From: Candidatus Brocadiaceae bacterium
GTDB taxonomy: Bacteria; Planctomycetota; MHYJ01; JACQXL01; CAKKQI01
DNA: 5,628 nt
Reading direction: 5' to 3'
Assembly: GCA_919901895.1 (NCBI GenBank)
Contig: CAKKQI010000107.1
Span: 1 to 5,628, forward strand
Part shown: piece after piece, positions 3,833-5,628 of the stretch
Layout: each line of letters starts with the position of its first letter
Numbering within the stretch: position 1 is the first letter of the stretch
Program-made: the position numbers and the translations under genes
The notes under the pieces: model-generated
Databases searched by the model: none
Seen by the model: the letters and a program-made list of their open reading frames with translations, nothing else
What the model was told of the DNA's origin: nothing

Positions 3833-5628
3833 ATGCTTAATACTATTCTCAAATTCAGCATTCAATGGCGTCTGCTTATAATAGTTTTGTGCTGTTTACT
3901 GATTGGCTTGGGTGTTTATTCGGCTCTTCAGTTACCGATTGATGCGGTGCCGGATATTACCACCAACCAGGTGCAGATTAACACCGTCGCACCGGCCTTT
4001 GCCCCGGAAGAGATAGAAAAATATATTACCTTCCCGATTGAAGTCGCGATGAGCAGTTTACCCAAGAAAGAGGAAATCCGTTCTATTTCACAGTTCGGGC
4101 TTTCGCAGGTTACGGTAATTTTTGATGACAACGTGGATATTTATTGGGCCAGACAGTTAGTCTTGGAAAAACTCCTGGAGGCAGAGCGGGAATTACCGTC
4201 CGGGGTCTCGCCTGAAATGGCGCCCGTCTCCACCGGACTGGGTGAAATCTATCAGTTCACCGTGGAAACGGATGAGCAGAGCCCGACGAAATATTCTCCG
4301 ATGGAACTACGGACCATCCTGGACTGGCAAATTAAACCACAACTGCGCACCGTGCCTGGCGTGATTGAGGTTAACAGTTTCGGCGGGATGGAAAAACAAT
4401 ATGAGGTGCTGGTTGACCCGAATAAACTCTTGACTTATAACATTACCTTACGGGAAGTAATCGAATCTCTGGAGCGCAACAATATTAACGCCGGCGGCGC
4501 CTATTTGGAAAAATCTGGCGAACAGCAACTCATCCGCGGGGTCGGTTTAATCCGGGATGTCGGTGATATTGAAAATATTGTTGTTGCTTCGCTTCACGGT
4601 AAACCGATTCATATTAATGACGTTGCTAAAGTTGGTCTGGGGTCGCAGGTTCGTCAGGGTGCGGCCACTCGTGATGGTAAAGGCGAAACCGTGATGGGTA
4701 TTACCATGCTTCTTAAAGGCGAGAATAGCCGAACCGTGACCCAGTCAGTCCGGGAACGATTGGAAAAAGTCCAGCAGACCTTACCGCCCGGGGTCAAGAT
4801 TAATCCCTTCTACGACCGAACCGAACTGGTTAATAAGACCGTCAATACCGCGGCGACGAATTTACTTGAAGGCGGATTTCTGGTTATCCTGGTCCTCTTT
4901 TTATTCCTGCTCCAACTCAAGGCCGGGCTGGTGGTCTCCTCCGTTATCCCGCTGGCCATGCTCTGTGCCATTATCGGAATGAAGCAATTTGGTATTTCCG
5001 CAAACCTGATGAGTTTAGGCGCGATTGATTTCGGACTCATTGTCGATGGAGCGGTGGTAATCGTGGAAAATATTATTAGACGTCTGGCTAATGAACGCAA
5101 ACGACTCGACCGGCGCTTAACCCAACCGGAAAGAATGAATATGATTCACGCGGCCACAACCGAGGTTTATAAACCCGCCTTTTTTGGTATGCTTATCATC
5201 ATCAGCGCCTATATTCCGATACTTACCCTGGTTGGTATTGAAGGTAAGATGTTCAGACCGATGGCTTTCACGGTTATCTTTGCTTTACTGGGGGCGGTGC
5301 TTCTCAATGTTACCCTGATTCCGTCACTTTGTGCCTACTTTCTTAAAGAACCTAAAAAAGGTCATACCCATCCGGTGCTTGACCGGCTAATCTTGGCTTA
5401 CGAGTCGCTCCTGCGCCAGGTCATCCGGCACCGCTATCGCACGGTCGGGGTTGTCCTGATTTTTGTTCTTATCTCTGGAGCGTTATTCTTTACTCTTGGT
5501 TCGGAGTTCATTCCGGAATTGGATGAAGGCGCGATCGCCATCAACCATGCCCGGCTCAAGAGCTGTTCACTCTCAGAATCCATCCGTCAGACCACGTTGA
5601 TGGAAAACGCGCTCAAGCAGTTTCCTGA
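3833..5628 (+). CDS. czcA: CzcA-like HME-RND metal/proton antiporter (5' part)
   Basis: 598 codons are open to the window edge with no stop; family members have about 1,030-1,070, so roughly the last 43 percent is outside. AGAGGA 6 nt before the ATG supports the start. It is the inner-membrane pump that drives divalent metal export with the proton gradient and works with CzcB and CzcC. TM1 is about 12-34, followed by LPIDAVPDITTNQVQINT (34-51) and the first porter loop, with VPGVIEVNSFGG (174-185). TM2-TM6 lie at about 344-504. TM4 holds DFGLIVDGAVVIVEN (399-413): D399, D405 and E412 correspond to the proton-relay and metal-transport acidic residues D402, D408 and E415 of Cupriavidus CzcA. 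TM7 is about 537-556, and the second loop begins at GSEFIPELDEGAI (556-568). The signature fits zinc/cobalt/cadmium (or nickel) pumps and not CusA-type copper/silver pumps. The exact metal is not decidable. No disruption is seen. Confidence 0.96.
   Translation, partial: MLNTILKFSIQWRLLIIVLCCLLIGLGVYSALQLPIDAVPDITTNQVQINTVAPAFAPEEIEKYITFPIEVAMSSLPKKEEIRSISQFGLSQVTVIFDDNVDIYWARQLVLEKLLEAERELPSGVSPEMAPVSTGLGEIYQFTVETDEQSPTKYSPMELRTILDWQIKPQLRTVPGVIEVNSFGGMEKQYEVLVDPNKLLTYNITLREVIESLERNNINAGGAYLEKSGEQQLIRGVGLIRDVGDIENIVVASLHGKPIHINDVAKVGLGSQVRQGAATRDGKGETVMGITMLLKGENSRTVTQSVRERLEKVQQTLPPGVKINPFYDRTELVNKTVNTAATNLLEGGFLVILVLFLFLLQLKAGLVVSSVIPLAMLCAIIGMKQFGISANLMSLGAIDFGLIVDGAVVIVENIIRRLANERKRLDRRLTQPERMNMIHAATTEVYKPAFFGMLIIISAYIPILTLVGIEGKMFRPMAFTVIFALLGAVLLNVTLIPSLCAYFLKEPKKGHTHPVLDRLILAYESLLRQVIRHRYRTVGVVLIFVLISGALFFTLGSEFIPELDEGAIAINHARLKSCSLSESIRQTTLMENALKQFP

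Noticed and set aside
3928..5100. Minus-strand open frames opposite czcA (3928-4131 and 4810-5100)
   Set aside because: Antisense to the conserved first porter loop and to TM2-TM4 of an intact pump gene.

Overview
The window holds most of a heavy-metal efflux operon of the HME-RND (Czc) type, in the order outer-membrane channel (czcC, 1220-2713), periplasmic adaptor (czcB, 2723-3670) and inner-membrane pump (czcA, 3833 to the right edge, cut after 598 codons). A small secreted cysteine-containing protein (462-890) precedes it on the same strand. All supported genes read rightward. The pump carries the divalent-cation type fourth-helix signature (DFG...DG...EN), so zinc, cobalt, cadmium or nickel is more likely than copper or silver. 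No regulator gene is present.

Layout. 1-143 may hold the last codons of an upstream gene (weak). 144-461 is non-coding: a palindrome (204-229), four tandem 19-bp repeats (253-328), a plausible sigma70-type promoter (332-360) and a 39-nt hairpin repeat (411-449). 462-890 is the small secreted protein. 891-1219 is packed with palindromes and ends in three 19-bp repeats that are the reverse complement of the left array; the last one supplies the czcC ribosome-binding site. Then come czcC and czcB (9 nt apart), a 162-nt gap holding more hairpins including a second copy of the 39-nt repeat, and czcA.

What stands out is the density of small palindromic dispersed repeats, not only between genes but in frame inside them. 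The small protein and CzcC carry copies of the same element in opposite orientation: 54 nt match exactly apart from one 27-nt insertion. A shorter CCCGC...GCGGG palindrome occurs inside the small gene, in the czcC leader, at the czcC stop and between czcB and czcA. The inserts lie in the leader or near termini, so the proteins probably tolerate them. The two inverted 19-bp arrays bracket the promoter and small gene, which raises the possibility of inversion or RNA pairing.

Organism. Signal peptides, an outer-membrane channel and a tripartite pump mean a Gram-negative (diderm) cell. The collection of small palindromes resembles, from memory, genomes of uncultivated or anaerobic lineages such as Planctomycetota (Brocadiales) or Omnitrophota, but the window alone does not fix the taxon.

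Working model: CzcA takes metal from the periplasm or cytoplasm using proton flux, CzcB links pump and channel, CzcC gives the exit through the outer membrane, and the small protein may handle metal in the periplasm.
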